A stretch of DNA of 64,000 nucleotides from Arthrinium phaeospermum (taxonomy: Eukaryota; Ascomycota; Sordariomycetes; Amphisphaeriales; Apiosporaceae), in assembly GCA_006503535.1 (NCBI GenBank), contig QYRS01000003.1, positions 682,001-746,000 on the forward strand, in the 5' to 3' direction. Position 1 is the first letter of the stretch; every line of letters begins with the position of its first letter. The notes beneath the pieces were generated by a model, which was not told where the DNA came from, did not search any database, and was given only the letters and a program-made list of their open reading frames with translations. The position numbers were made by a program, and so were the translations under genes. Below are positions 53,101 through 64,000 of this stretch, in pieces.

Positions 53101-56100
53101 TCAGATTCAGCTGATGTTATCTTGGACTGTTGTGCTATGCCAGCCACCTTCGAAAGAGGCTTGCTGTGCAGCTGGCCAGAAGCAAAGCTGGATTCTTTCA
53201 GGCCGTTACACGTACACTCGGTCTGCTGAGAGACCAGATCTTGAGACAGAGAGCCTCATTCGGGCAGTTCAGTGGGAACCGTTCAACAAGATATCATTCC
53301 GGTTTCCCCCCAACCATCCCTCCATCCGTCTATCCATCGGTTCTTGGTCGACGTACAACCAATAATACTGTTTCACGTATAGCAGCTATGACACCTTCGC
53401 TGCCGATGGGCTCTCCACATGCTTTTTCAACGTTGCCATATTAACACATGGAACATATCGTGCCAAAAACAAGCTTTGCTCGCTCTCTCCCCAGCTCTGC
53501 CCATCGCCAGGTCTTGCCGGAAGCGAGGGTTGCGCGAGGTGAGGTATGCTCTAATTGTACGTCAACCCCGACCTCCATGTAACCTGCCCCGAAGCCTAGA
53601 TTATTCGACAGAGGAGCACGAATCGCTTGCCCGGTGCATTGCAGGAAGAGGGTACAGCCAGCTTGGCTGCATACTTCACACCGTCCGTCCATCGTCTATA
53701 CCGCTGTCTTATCAACCACCTCGCCTTCCTTCCCCGCATTCGATCCATTGCCGCATGATAGAACGTTCGACTTGGGTAGGGCGCCAGCCAATTAGGGCTA
53801 TAGTGCCGTGATAACCGTCAAAGCAGCTTCCGATTCTATCGCAAGCCCAAAGGTTCCAAAGGGGGCAGGAGGGTAAGCAATCAGCTGTCAGTGGGGAGTG
53901 CGTCGATGAGTAAGGGCCAGCTCGCCGGGTAGTTGGTAGCCAGCAAATTTTGTCTCTGGTTCGCATATCATCAATGACGAAAAGTGCCAAAGCTCGCCCT
54001 GAAAGATTCCCACAATTGCCAAGCGGTCTTGTTCAACCAGGGACCTCCCTGGGGAGAGACGCCCCTCTCGGAGAGCCGTTGTTTGGTACCCAATCAGAGC
54101 TGGTGCCCGGTCTGAAAGTCCAGCGACTCAAGACGGCCGAGAGGAGTCCATTTTTTGAAAGTTTCGCAGTGCCCGGCCGGGCTCACAAACCGGGTGAGGC
54201 AGTGTTGGACGGATGTGTGCTCCCAATCACCGACGTGCGTCGGTCGTCTTTTTCCAAATACTGCTACTGCTACATTATCTAGGCAAAGTCTTATTCGAGA
54301 CCAATTGACACACGCCCTGAGTTGTTAGTCGGACAGCAATTTACGTAGCAGAAACTCTGTGTACAAAAATAACTCTTCACTCCACGTGTAATATCGCATG
54401 CTGGCTGACGATCCAGTCAAGACTACGATCGCTACTGAGTTTACTCGATGCGTTTTCACAAGCAAACCATCGAGTCTTCCTCTGGTTGGCGATTGATTGC
54501 AGAATCATGGCAGATAATTGGCCCAACCGGGTTGTCCATATTATACCCCATACGGTATTATGCTACTACCCTCCCTAGGCAGTCTAGAGACCGACCGACC
54601 ATAACGGTTTTGCCCTCAGTAACTTGCAAGGCCGGCGAAATTGCCCATGACGTGAGCAGGTTGCACTGCCGCCCGTTCGACATATTAACGCCGGACTGCT
54701 AATCATCTGAAACCTCCTTGGCCAGCAAGCCGACCAAGTTGGGGTGCTCAGGCCGAGGCCACGACAGAGGGGAGGAGGAGAAACGAAACACTGTCGTACG
54801 TCATCCCTAGTCCAACCGGCCCGGGAGTCTGGAAGGTTTTGTCCCCTGCGACGAAAAGCCAGAGCCTCTTCTGAGCTGAGCCTCTTTCTTCTCTACTTCT
54901 GCTTCTTCTAAACTAGCCAACGAACCGCGTCAAAAGAAAACCACAATTCAAGCGAGCAGAAAACTGGAGAAAACAATACGAACCTGTCTTATCCAGGATC
55001 TTCAAGTATTTCTCTCCTTGAGTTAAAAGGTTTAACCGCGCGATCTCCGATCGGTACCCTACTGAATTGGATTTTATTTATGCGAACCGTGCTGAACAAA
55101 TTTGAGCACGATTGCTGTGTTCGGCAATGCCTAATGTTGATCTTGGCGTCTTGTCACCCTTCTAGTGTGATTGCAAGAGGATCAAACTGATCTCGGAGAT
55201 TGAGTCGACTGTTCCCAGCCAGCGGGAAAAAGAGCTGCCTGCCTGCCTGCCCCCTTTAGCAAGTGGGCTTGGCTTTCCGCACACCGATCAACACTGAGGT
55301 GAGAATTATAGTAGTACAGATCTGGCAAAGAAAGACAGACCAACCTGCTAGACCAAATAGACTCCTCCATACGCACACATTCTCAAAAGCCAAGCAAACG
55401 CCCTGCCCCAATTTCGGTGTCGGGAGCGGACGTCTCGGGCTGGTGGCGGCGAACCGGCCCTAAACCAGCCCCAACGATGCATGCTCGTATCTGCCCCCCC
55501 CGATTTGCTTTTGCTTTTTGTTTCGGAGCCCCCAACCCAAGGGAGAGACATTTCGCCCCCATCAAGGTCATGATTGCTGCATGATTGTCCGCCCTATTGC
55601 ATTAGTCCTCGTAAACGGGGGTTGTCCCCTCCTGCAAACCCACCCCCCCTACAGACCTAGCGAGCTGGGCCGCTGGGCGCCGTTGGAAGGAATTTCTTTT
55701 CTGATCTTTCCCCAAGCGTGCGGGAACCCACTACCGCAGGAGCAAACGGCGCGTGTATGTGCGATTGGATTGATCCATAGTAGACCTAGATGAGAGGAAG
55801 ATTCTACCCAGCGGCAGAGAACCACGGTTGATGGCAGAACACATAGTAGGTGGGATATGGTACATATGCTCAGCGCCTACTGTGTAATATCACAAGTGTA
55901 GGTAGGTAGGCAACATATATGTTTGATTCCAATACTCGTGCCCATAAGTCTCAGATAGCAAACTCAAAATGTACGCGAGCCTTGAGACATAACAGTCATG
56001 CACGTCGGCGACGTGATGAGACATTCACTCATTTGATTTGGAAGTTGCCGCAGGAACAACCAAAACCGTCATATTGTATATGCTGGTGACAATCACTATG

Positions 56101-56710
56101 CTCTATGCCGGCTTGTCAGATAGAGCAATACACATAGTGGTCGCCTCTGCAACTTGGGGCTCAGTGTTGTAGATACGGCGTAAGGAGGCCAAGAGACGCT
56201 CTCAAGCCGACCACCTATATACACATAAGGATTCGCCACCTGTATACACATACTGATCATAAAAGGCTCAATGAATGAGAAGAGGATATATGTTTGTTAT
56301 AGTTTTTGAAATACCAATTGCACCTAAATTTCCGCTCTATATGTGTAGTGTTTATACTAGTGTATTTGTATGTCAAAATAGAACGTACAAGTTTGCGTTG
56401 GACATTGACAACTTTGCCCGCCATGCATCGATGCATACATGCAAAAGGGATTCCCTTCAACGACAAGAGATGTAATAAGATGAACGCTGTGTTGGGGTAT
56501 CCAGTCGCGGAAGAGCCAATTCGTTAAGAGATCCCAAATATCGCCTAAATTGCAAACCCGCAAAACCGGGCAATGGAGCGAACGGAGAAAACATTATTTA
56601 GTATGCAAGAAACACGCCCGCCGTACTCAGCCAGGCCGTAGCGCGCCCGTAGGCCTTGCGGCATACGGAGCCTTGGTCTGAAAGGGGTGAGAAGTATGAA
56701 TCGTCATTCC
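50194..56710. other. 6.5-kb interval without a recognisable gene
   Basis: This is the longest gap in the window. Its left end must contain the promoter and leader of the leftward Mid2-like gene; its right end holds the 3' UTR of the Skg6-like gene. I see a GCTT tetranucleotide repeat (51332-51348), a purine-rich run (about 51688-51722), A/T-rich DNA near 55900-56400, and a two-copy CCACCTRTATACACATA repeat near 56210-56252. The longest frames (about 169 codons on the minus strand, 50890-51399) show no codon bias or known family. I could identify no tRNA, 5S rRNA or transposon. Confidence 0.45.
51332..51348 (+). repeat. (GCTT)n microsatellite
   Basis: There are four units of GCTT plus one base. 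This is a simple repeat in non-coding DNA upstream of the Mid2-like gene. Confidence 0.8.
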
Positions 56711-59003
56711 TCAGTTTCGCATGCCCCATTGAGGCTTCAGCTGGTTAGCTGCGGCGGCATCGGTGAACACCTCGTCACCGGGAAGGCGACTGACACGGCC
56801 GGCTCCGCCACGGACAGCGGTGTTGGCTCGGGACGAGATACCACTGCCCATGGAGCGGACACTGCCGGCGTCGCTCATGTTCTCGGGATCCTTGAAACGC
56901 TTGGGAGGGGCGAAGTCAAGACCAGTGAACGTGCTGGACTTGCGCAGGACGTGACTAGAATCTGTCAGCTAATAGAACTCGCATCATAACGGCTAGGGGA
57001 TACTTACGGGCTGGGCAGGGCTGACATCTCATCGAAAGAGCTGGAAATCGGCGAGGCGATGGGAATGGCAAGCTGGTACGGGCGGCGCTCGCCAAGTGGG
57101 CTCTGAGATCGGCCTGCTGCCTGATCCTTGAAGGTAGGAGGAGGCGCGAAGTCGATGGGGTTGGAGATCAGGAAAGCATCGTCCCTGAGCTTGGCGGGTG
57201 TCGGCAAGGTGCTCAGAGCACTAGGAGGGGGGAGCGGCTTCTTGGGGCCTCGGGGACCGCCCTGGTGGGACGCCGATGAGCCAGGTCGCGGGCTTGACAT
57301 GCCGCCGAATCGGCCGGGGCCGGCGGAGGCTGACGATCCAGCTCTAGGGCGAGCACCTGGGGGACCGCGGGGCCCGGGACCGAATGAGCCGTGTCCACCG
57401 GGGGGTCCTCTGTTGCTCGGGCCAGGCATTGGGCGCCTGTTGCTCGAGGGCGGCGGCGTCATGGCACGGCGAGTAACAGGCTCCGCGTACGGCATGACAA
57501 ATGCGTTAGAATCCGGGTCATAGAAGGCAGCATCACCGTAACCCGTGTCGTAGTCCTCAACATACTGTGCCCGCTGGGGTTGCGGCACAGGTCCCTTCGG
57601 CAGAGCCGGCATAGCCGGCACAGGAGGCCGATCCTCGTTGCTTTCCTCAAAGTACTCCTTGTAGAACGATCGGATTCTCATGGCACGGGCTTCGGGGTCG
57701 TCTGTTGCGAGCATATCATCGGACGGCAGCGGGCGCATACCAACTGACAGGCGCTTGTTCTCCTTCTGGGGAATGTTCAAACCAGCGGGTTCTTGGACGA
57801 CTTCATTGTTGGGTCTCGATGCCTGCCGTCCTCTCTCCTCCGGAGTGTCTGGCTCGTCTTCACCGACGCTGAACTGGAAGTTGGCATAGTCTTCGTACTC
57901 GGACGGCACCTCGGAGACAACAGGCTTGGATTCCTTGCGGCCACCTCTGGGGGTTTCGGGCAAGGCACCAGTAGGAGGCGGCGACGGCTGGTTTCCAGCG
58001 GGGCAGCGGTTCAGATCACTTGGGGGAAGAGCGGAGGAATCCCTGTTGGAGGCCATATCCTTACGTGCGACAGGAGCCGGTTCCGTGAGTTCAGGCATTG
58101 CCGGCATGTCGGCAAAAGGCGATACAGGCGCGGGGACTTGAGGCGAGGCAGAGTCATCGTTGCTGAAGTTGAACTCGTTCTTGCCTGGCGCGGGGGAATG
58201 GGCCGCAGGAGGGGCCTCGGGAAGAGGCGAAGGGAGCGAGTTTTGGCGAGAGGGGATACTGGTGGTGGTGGTGACAATGGGTCTGGGCTTGAAGGACGAG
58301 TCCTTGCGAACAGAACGTATAGATCCAGTTTCACTAGTGTAGGTCTTGATGTGGCGGTAAGGATCCTCGTGCTGGTGAATGGTCTTGGCCAGGGAGTTGA
58401 GCGACTCTCGCGATTGTTGAATCTCCGGGGGCAGAAGGTAGGGGCTGGAGAGGTTCATGTCCATCGACAGTCCCTTGGTGTGACCGGGAGGAGCCATAGC
58501 CATGCCCTTCTCTGCGTTACCTCCAAACAGTGTGCTCTTGCGTTTAGTGCCCTTGGCCCCCGTTTCCGAGCCGAAATCCATGGACTTGTACTTATCGTCG
58601 GTCTCCTCCAGCTTGTGTCTGTTGGTGGTCTTGCGGTGCAAGTAAAGCAGAACGCACACAAGAATAATGACAGGGATGCTATAAGTACCATTAGCAAAGA
58701 CGGTTGACCGCACGACATCCCATCGCGTAGAACTTACACAACGGCGATGGTGACAGGCCCCGTCAGCGTACCGCCGACAGGCTTCTCACATTCCGGCGAG
58801 TTGTCTCCAGCTTCACAGTCCTTTCGTCTCAACAGATGCGACGGCATCTCGTCGAGCATGGAGGTCAAATTTGGCAGTGCGTCGCGTTGGGCAAGCTGGT
58901 TGACCGGCCGGGTCGGTACCCGTGGGCCGAGACCGTGGACGTGGCGCGCTCCATGGCCATGGACGTGGCGATGAACGTGGTTTGAAAGATGATTTCCCTC
59001 CAT
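56711..59003 (-). CDS. Skg6/Axl2-like single-pass membrane protein with long proline-rich tail
   Basis: Three exons (58738-59003, 57008-58678, 56711-56954) with introns of 59 and 53 bp give 726 residues. About 80 residues precede one membrane span made across the first intron (VTIAVVIPVIILVCVLLYLH). The juxtamembrane 'KLEETDDKYKSMDFGS' resembles the fungal Skg6/Tos2-type proteins. Those I recall as polarity-related, found at bud necks and hyphal tips or septa. The tail is about 580 residues, disordered, rich in proline and serine, with several PxxP runs (KKPLPPPSALSTLPTP). A conserved-looking end, 'HVLRKSSTFTGLDFAPPKRF', is followed by 'KPQWGMRN'. The N-terminus is histidine-rich (HVHRHVHGHGARHVHG) and has no signal peptide. 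The family name is a moderate-confidence recollection. The gene model itself is firm. Confidence 0.75.
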
Positions 59004-61959
59004 TTTTCCAACTATCCGGCTTTCTCACTTCGATCCGTCCACTCAATCTACCGTACGTTGACTGTGACTTGTCGGCAGTATATTAAAGAATTGATGATGT
59101 TGTTGTTGCTGGTATAAGCCGAGGAATTAAGTTCTGTGTTTGATAAGAGCAACTACAATTACTCATATCAACTCGCAAAAGGTTGTCGTAACGTTCGTGA
59201 TGGCGATTAGAAACGAATGCGGTCGGAACGAGAACTGCGTGTTTGTTACTTGGACTTGCTGTGGTATCGAATGCAGCACCGAATGAATGATGGTAGTTGC
59301 GGCAGCGGTGTTTGTCAAAGAGTGACGATGTGTATATGTCTTGCTTGGGACGTGAGTTAAAAAGAATGACTAGAAGTTGGCTTCTAAAAACAACTAAGTG
59401 AGTGAATGGACGAACGCCCGCTGGCAGGCAAAATGGCCGATAGACCTATTATTGTCAAAGGAGCCCGCAGAATTAGGGTAGGTGTGAGGTGAGGTTGAAG
59501 GAGAGATCCTGAGATAGGGAGACTCGAGAACTGAGAAAACCGAAGCGGCCTGTAAGGTAAGCACGACTAGGTAGTACTAGAGCTCAGTGAGATTGTTCGT
59601 GCTGTGGGGATCCTCCTCCTTGCTCGTGCTATTACTGTACCGTACCTCCCGTACCGTAGCGACTGCCCAGACCAGACTGTTCGAGAGTCTGTACCTGGCT
59701 CCAGTGCTGCTCTGTGCTGGTGCCAAGGGCTTGTTGGACAGCAGCGGTGGGCTCGAAATGGCAACATGGAAAGACTGGCGACTTGGGCGGGCTTGTGGGC
59801 TGTCGGTCCACTGAATCCCAGGCCTAGCGCAGGTACCTGGTACCTGCATCTCATTTCCGATGACCTTGGAAATGACCTCTCATTCGACAAATCCGTCTTC
59901 CCCTGCAACGGCTTGCTGCAAAGGGGTGCGGAGTCTCCTCAGTGGGTATGTTTAACCTGAGTGGCCCCCCTGTTCCTGGTTGTATTGTTTTTCCAATGGA
60001 CGGATTGGAATCCCGCGAGATTATCACCTGTCCTGCAAGATTCTTGCGCGATGCGATCGGGGCACTGCAAGAGACTCCAGTAGATAGAAAACGCGGGCAG
60101 GAATCGTCAGGCCGTTGGACAGAGAACCGATGCATTGAAGGCTTGCATCTATGTATGTATCCATTCAAGGCTCTCTACAATGCGTGATCACTGATGGCCG
60201 ACGGATGGGATACACCAGATCCATATACATGGATAATTAGAGTGTGCCAAGTGTGCGCCTATTTTGAGTATCCGTCCTTTCAGTGGCTGTCAGGAGGGAA
60301 GGATTGCGAATGATTGGACGATAAAATATGCAGGAACACAACCCAGTAGCCAATGCTGCGTTCCCTGTGTTCCCAGTGTTCCATGGCACTAGTCGGTCGC
60401 CCGCCCGCGTCTCCGCTCAGGGGAAGAGCAGATAGTGCACAGCTAGATCCGATGTACTCGCGCGCAGGAATTCGGGTGCATCTCTACTTCCAAGCATATC
60501 CGTCGCGAGGTCGCAGTAATTTCCCTTGATGAGGGCGCCCTCTGTTAGGGGGCGTCGGTTGGGCCTAGGGCGCCCCGGCATTGACACGCGCCCACAATGA
60601 AAAAGGGTCAGAGGCGTTCAACGGTCCCACTGCTGGCAACTTGCGGTAAAATGTCAATAGGAACATAGCAACACTGCCACACACTGCGCAATCCAGCTTG
60701 GGCGCTACTGCTGCTACGGCCTATCTATCAAGGGAGCCGATGGCTCAATCCGTCAGTCGCCCTTCTAGCGCCGAACTTGGAAGCGATAGATTGGTAGGGC
60801 GACACATCTTCATTCGGTCATTGCTGCTGCCGCCGCATAATGTTCGGTGCTGGTTCCTGGGTCTGCGTTGTTCTGTCGCTGGAGACGCGAGGGCTGACCA
60901 CACAGACTCTTAAGCGAACAGCTGTTGCAAGGAAAGGCAAGACGCCCTCGGATAATTAAGTAAAATGAGGAGGCATGTAGATACGGCCGGCTGTCTTCAA
61001 GTAATACCTTGTTTCTCTGGGGTGGCAGCCCGCCTTGTGTCAGATATAGTGCAGCCTCGATAGATTCAAATCCGCCGTCCCTGTGGCAGAGACAGTGGCA
61101 GACATGCCTATCTCTGCGGCTTTCCAGGTAGCGTAGCTTGGCAATGTCGATGAACTACGGCCGCCGGACCGCTTTATGGTGATGCATGCTAAAATCGGCG
61201 GTCGGCGGTCGACAGGCTTCCATTCTAGTCGGCCCGCTCCTGAGTTGTGCAGCTGGAGGTCGATCGTCAGCTCCTCTTGATTGGCCGCCAGCCTACAGCC
61301 TCATGATCCAGATATCCAGCCTGCAAAGGCGACTGGTTTTGATGAATTGTCCATGTTTCAGTACCAGAGCAAGCATACCTACGATGCAAGTGATTGGTTG
61401 GCCACCTTAGATAGCCTGAATTGCGCGAGACCCGGCCATCGAATTATCTCCAGATCGTGGGCAAGGTTAATAAAGATGAAGTTTAACACGGCGTACGGAG
61501 TACACGCATGGCTGTCGTCGTTTTGGAGTATGCAGCGGCTCCCATGGTAGCCATGTGCGTGTAGGTAGTGATATCGAGAACACGTCAAGCATGTGCACAA
61601 GCCGGTGATGGCTTGAACATTCGCTCGGCCAAGCCCAGTAAGCCACAGCCAAAGCTGCACTCACTATCGTCGCCGGATCCATGGTATCAAAATAGCTGGC
61701 AGGCGTATAATTCGACAGCTCAAATTTAGATAAACCTCGTCACTGGAGACCTCGCCCAAAACCATGTTGCTGATTTGTGGGTCTTCCTTGTCAGACATTG
61801 AGTACATCGCTAGGATCCTCTGGAGTTCTCCGAGTAATACCCATTCTGCACAACTGCGTGCAAACCGATGGCCCAAGATGCTTCTCTCGTTTTAAGGCTG
61901 GCCTTGTCGGCATCGCGGAGGGGATCGTGAGGGCTGGTGCTCGGTAAGCCGGCCAGTAT
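59004..61959. other. 3-kb interval with no supported gene
   Basis: The left part must contain the promoter of the leftward Skg6-like gene. The right end holds the 3' UTR of the DEAH helicase. Frames of up to about 120 codons occur on both strands without bias. A leftward ATG at 61682 begins MDPATIVSAALAVA, which recalls the start of fungal NLR-type proteins, but it ends quickly and is not accepted as a gene. Confidence 0.45.
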
Positions 61960-63960
61960 TTATTGCCTAAGGTGGTAAAATCCCGCCGAGTATTCTAGAA
62001 GCCATCCTTTCTCAATCTTTGTGATGTCACGTATGTATGTCTTGTTGCCCGTCTCCATCACTTCGTGAAAGATGACCCAATCAGCCTTGCGGTTGAACAT
62101 CAACGAGCTCGGGTGTGCATAGAGGGTAGTACCGCCGGCAACATTCTGGAAACTGCCATCCGGCTGCATTCTGGCCGCGTGGGCGAAATAGCCCGTGGTC
62201 AAGCATCTGCGGATTTGGTCACTGGTGGCAGGCGAGGATAACTTCAAGCTCTCATCCACTTGTATCCCAAAGCGCTCAAGGTATCGTTTCAGCTGCGCGC
62301 GGATGCTCACCGCCCGGGTCATAGCCTTGAAATTCAGACTGTTCTCGTGACAGAACCTCGACTCCTTTTTACCCTTGCCGACAAAAGTGTGGTAGACATT
62401 GAGTAGTGTGAGGTGGTCACCTTCTTCAGCAGCAAATCTACGCCGAGTTGATTCCAGCTGCTTTTTCTCGCCATCCCTTTGGACCCATACGGAGCCACCA
62501 AGGCTGGTCATGGCTGCAATCGTGAGCATCTCACTGAGACAACCGAATGAACTCGCACTCAGCAGCGTCTTCGCCATCATTGGTTCAACAGCTAGTTCCG
62601 CCATCCTCATCCCCAGCGGTTTTGTCAGTTTGGCATACTCGTCTAGTGCACCCAAAGAGAACAACAGCTCGGTGGCTTTGCTCAGAAGCTCTGCCGGAGG
62701 AGGGGTGAGATAGTTGAACCGTACAACGTTGTCGATACCAAGCGCTTTCAGCTGCAGAATAAATGGGGCCAAGTTCGTTCTCTGGATCTCGGGCACGTTC
62801 ATGTCAGGGAGAGCTCGGTAGTTGTCTTCGGTGTAAAGTCGAAAGCACTTTCCGGGTTTGGTTCGCCCAGCCCTTCCAGCGCGCTGCGAAGCCGCGGCCT
62901 TTGAGACCGGTGTTGCTGTCAGACTCTCAATACCCGTCATCGGGTCAAAGGCTTTTAATTTGACAAAGCCCGAGTCGATTACGTAGACGATGCCGTCAAT
63001 AGTGACAGAAGCCTCGGCAATGTTTGTCGAGATGATGATTTTCCTTGTGTTCTCCGGGGCTTCTTCGAAAACGTACATCTGCTGCTCGGTGGATAGTCCC
63101 GCGTACAGCGGCAGTGCGAGTATCGACTGGCCGCCGGGTCGGAGGTCTGCAGCACGTTCTGAAATCATCCGAACTGCATTGTCGATTTCCTCACGGCCCG
63201 TCAGGAACACCAATATGTCGCCTTCTGCTTCCTCCGTGTGAATATTCAGTACGGTGTCTACTGCCTTTTCCACGTAGTCTTCGGCTGGCGAATCCAGATA
63301 CAGCACATCGATAGGATATGTGCGCCCCTCGAGGCTGATGATAGCCCCAGCTGGCTTGGTGCCGTTTCCCGCCGAGGACTTGGCTTCCGAATCGTGCGAA
63401 TCAAAGAAACGCAAAAACTCTTCTGCCTGAAGGGTGGCACTGCTGACAACAATACGCAACTCAGGCCTGCGTTTCATGATTTTCTTCAGTAGCCCCAGCA
63501 GTATGTCTGTGCTGATGGACCTCTCGTGCGCCTCGTCGACCATGATTACGGAGTAACGTGATAGCAATGGGTCGACGAGGGCTTCTCGTATCAGCAGGCC
63601 GTCGGTGAGAAACCGGATGCGCGTTGTCGCAGAGCTCACGTCTTCGAACCTGATCGAGTAGCCCACCTCCTTGCCCAGTTCGCAGCCATACTCTTCGGCA
63701 ACCCGAATAGCCACCGTTGTGGCAGCCACCCGCCTGGGCTGCGTGATGGCGATCACCTTGCCATCCTCACACCAGCCAGCCTGCTCCAGGAATTGGGGTA
63801 TCTGTGTTGTTTTTCCAGAGCCGGTCTGTCCAACGACGATGGTGACGGGGTTTGTCTCAATCAGGTATAACAAACTGTCACGGTGCTTGGCGATAGGTAG
63901 AAGGGCGGAAGGCTTATGCAAGGCCGGGATGAAGCTGGCACCCAGATCGAAATCGGCCAT
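61960..63960 (-). CDS. dhx35: DEAH-box RNA helicase, DHX35-like
   Basis: This is an uninterrupted frame of 666 residues with a full DEAH helicase. Walker A is GQTGSGKT (44-51), motif Ia is TQPRRVAA (73-80), motif II is DEAH (142-145) and motif III is SAT (174-176). Then come 'ILVFLTGREEIDNAV', 'IISTNIAEASVTIDGIVYVI' and motif VI QRAGRAGRTKPGKC. The winged-helix, ratchet and OB-fold regions follow ('NYLTPPPAELL', 'AHAARMQPDGSFQNVAGGTT', 'VIFHEVMETGNKTYIRDIT'). The compact N-terminus before the helicase core matches DHX35, a spliceosome-associated helicase, better than Prp43, Prp22 or Prp16. The start at 63960 is the first in-frame ATG. Only 40 bp of the window remain beyond it, so an upstream exon outside the window cannot be excluded. 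Confidence 0.9.
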   Translation of the reverse strand: MADFDLGASFIPALHKPSALLPIAKHRDSLLYLIETNPVTIVVGQTGSGKTTQIPQFLEQAGWCEDGKVIAITQPRRVAATTVAIRVAEEYGCELGKEVGYSIRFEDVSSATTRIRFLTDGLLIREALVDPLLSRYSVIMVDEAHERSISTDILLGLLKKIMKRRPELRIVVSSATLQAEEFLRFFDSHDSEAKSSAGNGTKPAGAIISLEGRTYPIDVLYLDSPAEDYVEKAVDTVLNIHTEEAEGDILVFLTGREEIDNAVRMISERAADLRPGGQSILALPLYAGLSTEQQMYVFEEAPENTRKIIISTNIAEASVTIDGIVYVIDSGFVKLKAFDPMTGIESLTATPVSKAAASQRAGRAGRTKPGKCFRLYTEDNYRALPDMNVPEIQRTNLAPFILQLKALGIDNVVRFNYLTPPPAELLSKATELLFSLGALDEYAKLTKPLGMRMAELAVEPMMAKTLLSASSFGCLSEMLTIAAMTSLGGSVWVQRDGEKKQLESTRRRFAAEEGDHLTLLNVYHTFVGKGKKESRFCHENSLNFKAMTRAVSIRAQLKRYLERFGIQVDESLKLSSPATSDQIRRCLTTGYFAHAARMQPDGSFQNVAGGTTLYAHPSSLMFNRKADWVIFHEVMETGNKTYIRDITKIEKGWLLEYSAGFYHLRQ

Positions 63961-64000
63961 CTCAACGAATGAACCCGGCAAGCCTCGACGGAATAAGGGA

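Noticed and set aside
53983..54282. Forward frame MTKSAKARPERFPQL in the large gene-free interval
   Set aside because: It lacks codon bias comparable to the real genes, splice-linked partners or family resemblance.
61060..61085. GATTCAAATCC, a second tRNA B-box-like match
   Set aside because: The base before TTC is not the required T, the flanking arms do not pair and there is no A-box.
61600..61682. MDPATIVSAALAVA, like the start of fungal NLR-type proteins
   Set aside because: The frame ends within about 70 codons, no NACHT or NB-ARC domain follows, and the similarity is too short to support even a pseudogene.
63961..63981. Longer start for the DEAH helicase
   Set aside because: The codon at 63979-63981 is TTG on the coding strand. 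The first true ATG in frame is at 63960.
1..64000. CRISPR arrays, prokaryotic operons, 5S rRNA or riboswitches
   Set aside because: I looked for them and saw none. The intron-bearing gene structure is plainly eukaryotic.

Overview
The window is nuclear DNA of a filamentous ascomycete (Pezizomycotina, most likely Sordariomycetes). The genes are GC-rich with C/G-ending codons. They are cut by short GT-AG introns (about 49-239 bp) with CTAAC-like branch sites. Most of the encoded families are typical of this group: SPX-ankyrin Pho81/NUC-2, DUF2293, Mid2-like and Skg6-like membrane proteins, SAT4/rhodopsin-like and PITH. There are no operons, no CRISPR array, and no tRNA or rRNA gene that I can support. 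Twenty-two protein genes are supported.

Layout. 0-5.5 kb: a decayed Ty3/gypsy pol fragment, then Rix7 (-) and the ESCRT-III subunit Vps20 (+). 6-11 kb: a DUF2293 protein (-) and ATP synthase OSCP (+). 12.9-19 kb: Mob1 (+), a mitochondrial carrier (-) and a small LYR-motif protein (-). 20-22 kb: a CHY/RING ubiquitin ligase (+). 23.5-25.5 kb: two spindle genes side by side, MZT1 and Spc25 (both -). 26-30.4 kb: RNA polymerase I factor Rrn6 (+) and a two-helix membrane protein with a PPxY motif (+). 33-36.6 kb: Pho81/NUC-2 (+) behind a long upstream region. 36.8-43 kb: a compact block with CCDC25-like (-), mitochondrial uL3m (+), Coa1 (-), a four-helix membrane protein (+) and a PITH protein (+). 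46-48 kb: a rhodopsin-like integral membrane protein (+). 48.7-59 kb: a Mid2-like sensor (-) and a Skg6-like protein (-), separated by 6.5 kb without a recognisable gene. 62-64 kb: a DHX35-like DEAH helicase (-) at the window edge.

Functional themes: mitochondrial biogenesis (OSCP, uL3m, Coa1, a carrier, an LYR protein), mitosis (Mob1, MZT1, Spc25), ribosome production (Rix7, Rrn6), phosphate signalling (Pho81) and cell surface/polarity (Mid2-like, Skg6-like). This looks like ordinary interspersed housekeeping gene order, not a dedicated cluster.

The most unusual observations concern gene structure. The CCDC25-like gene appears to need a single-nucleotide exon between two introns. The Pho81 start codon is split by an intron. 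Spc25 and Rrn6 each carry an apparent frameshift inside otherwise intact sequence. The two frameshifts raise the question of assembly indels, and that caveat also applies to the one-base exon. I did not see a convincing new multi-gene system.
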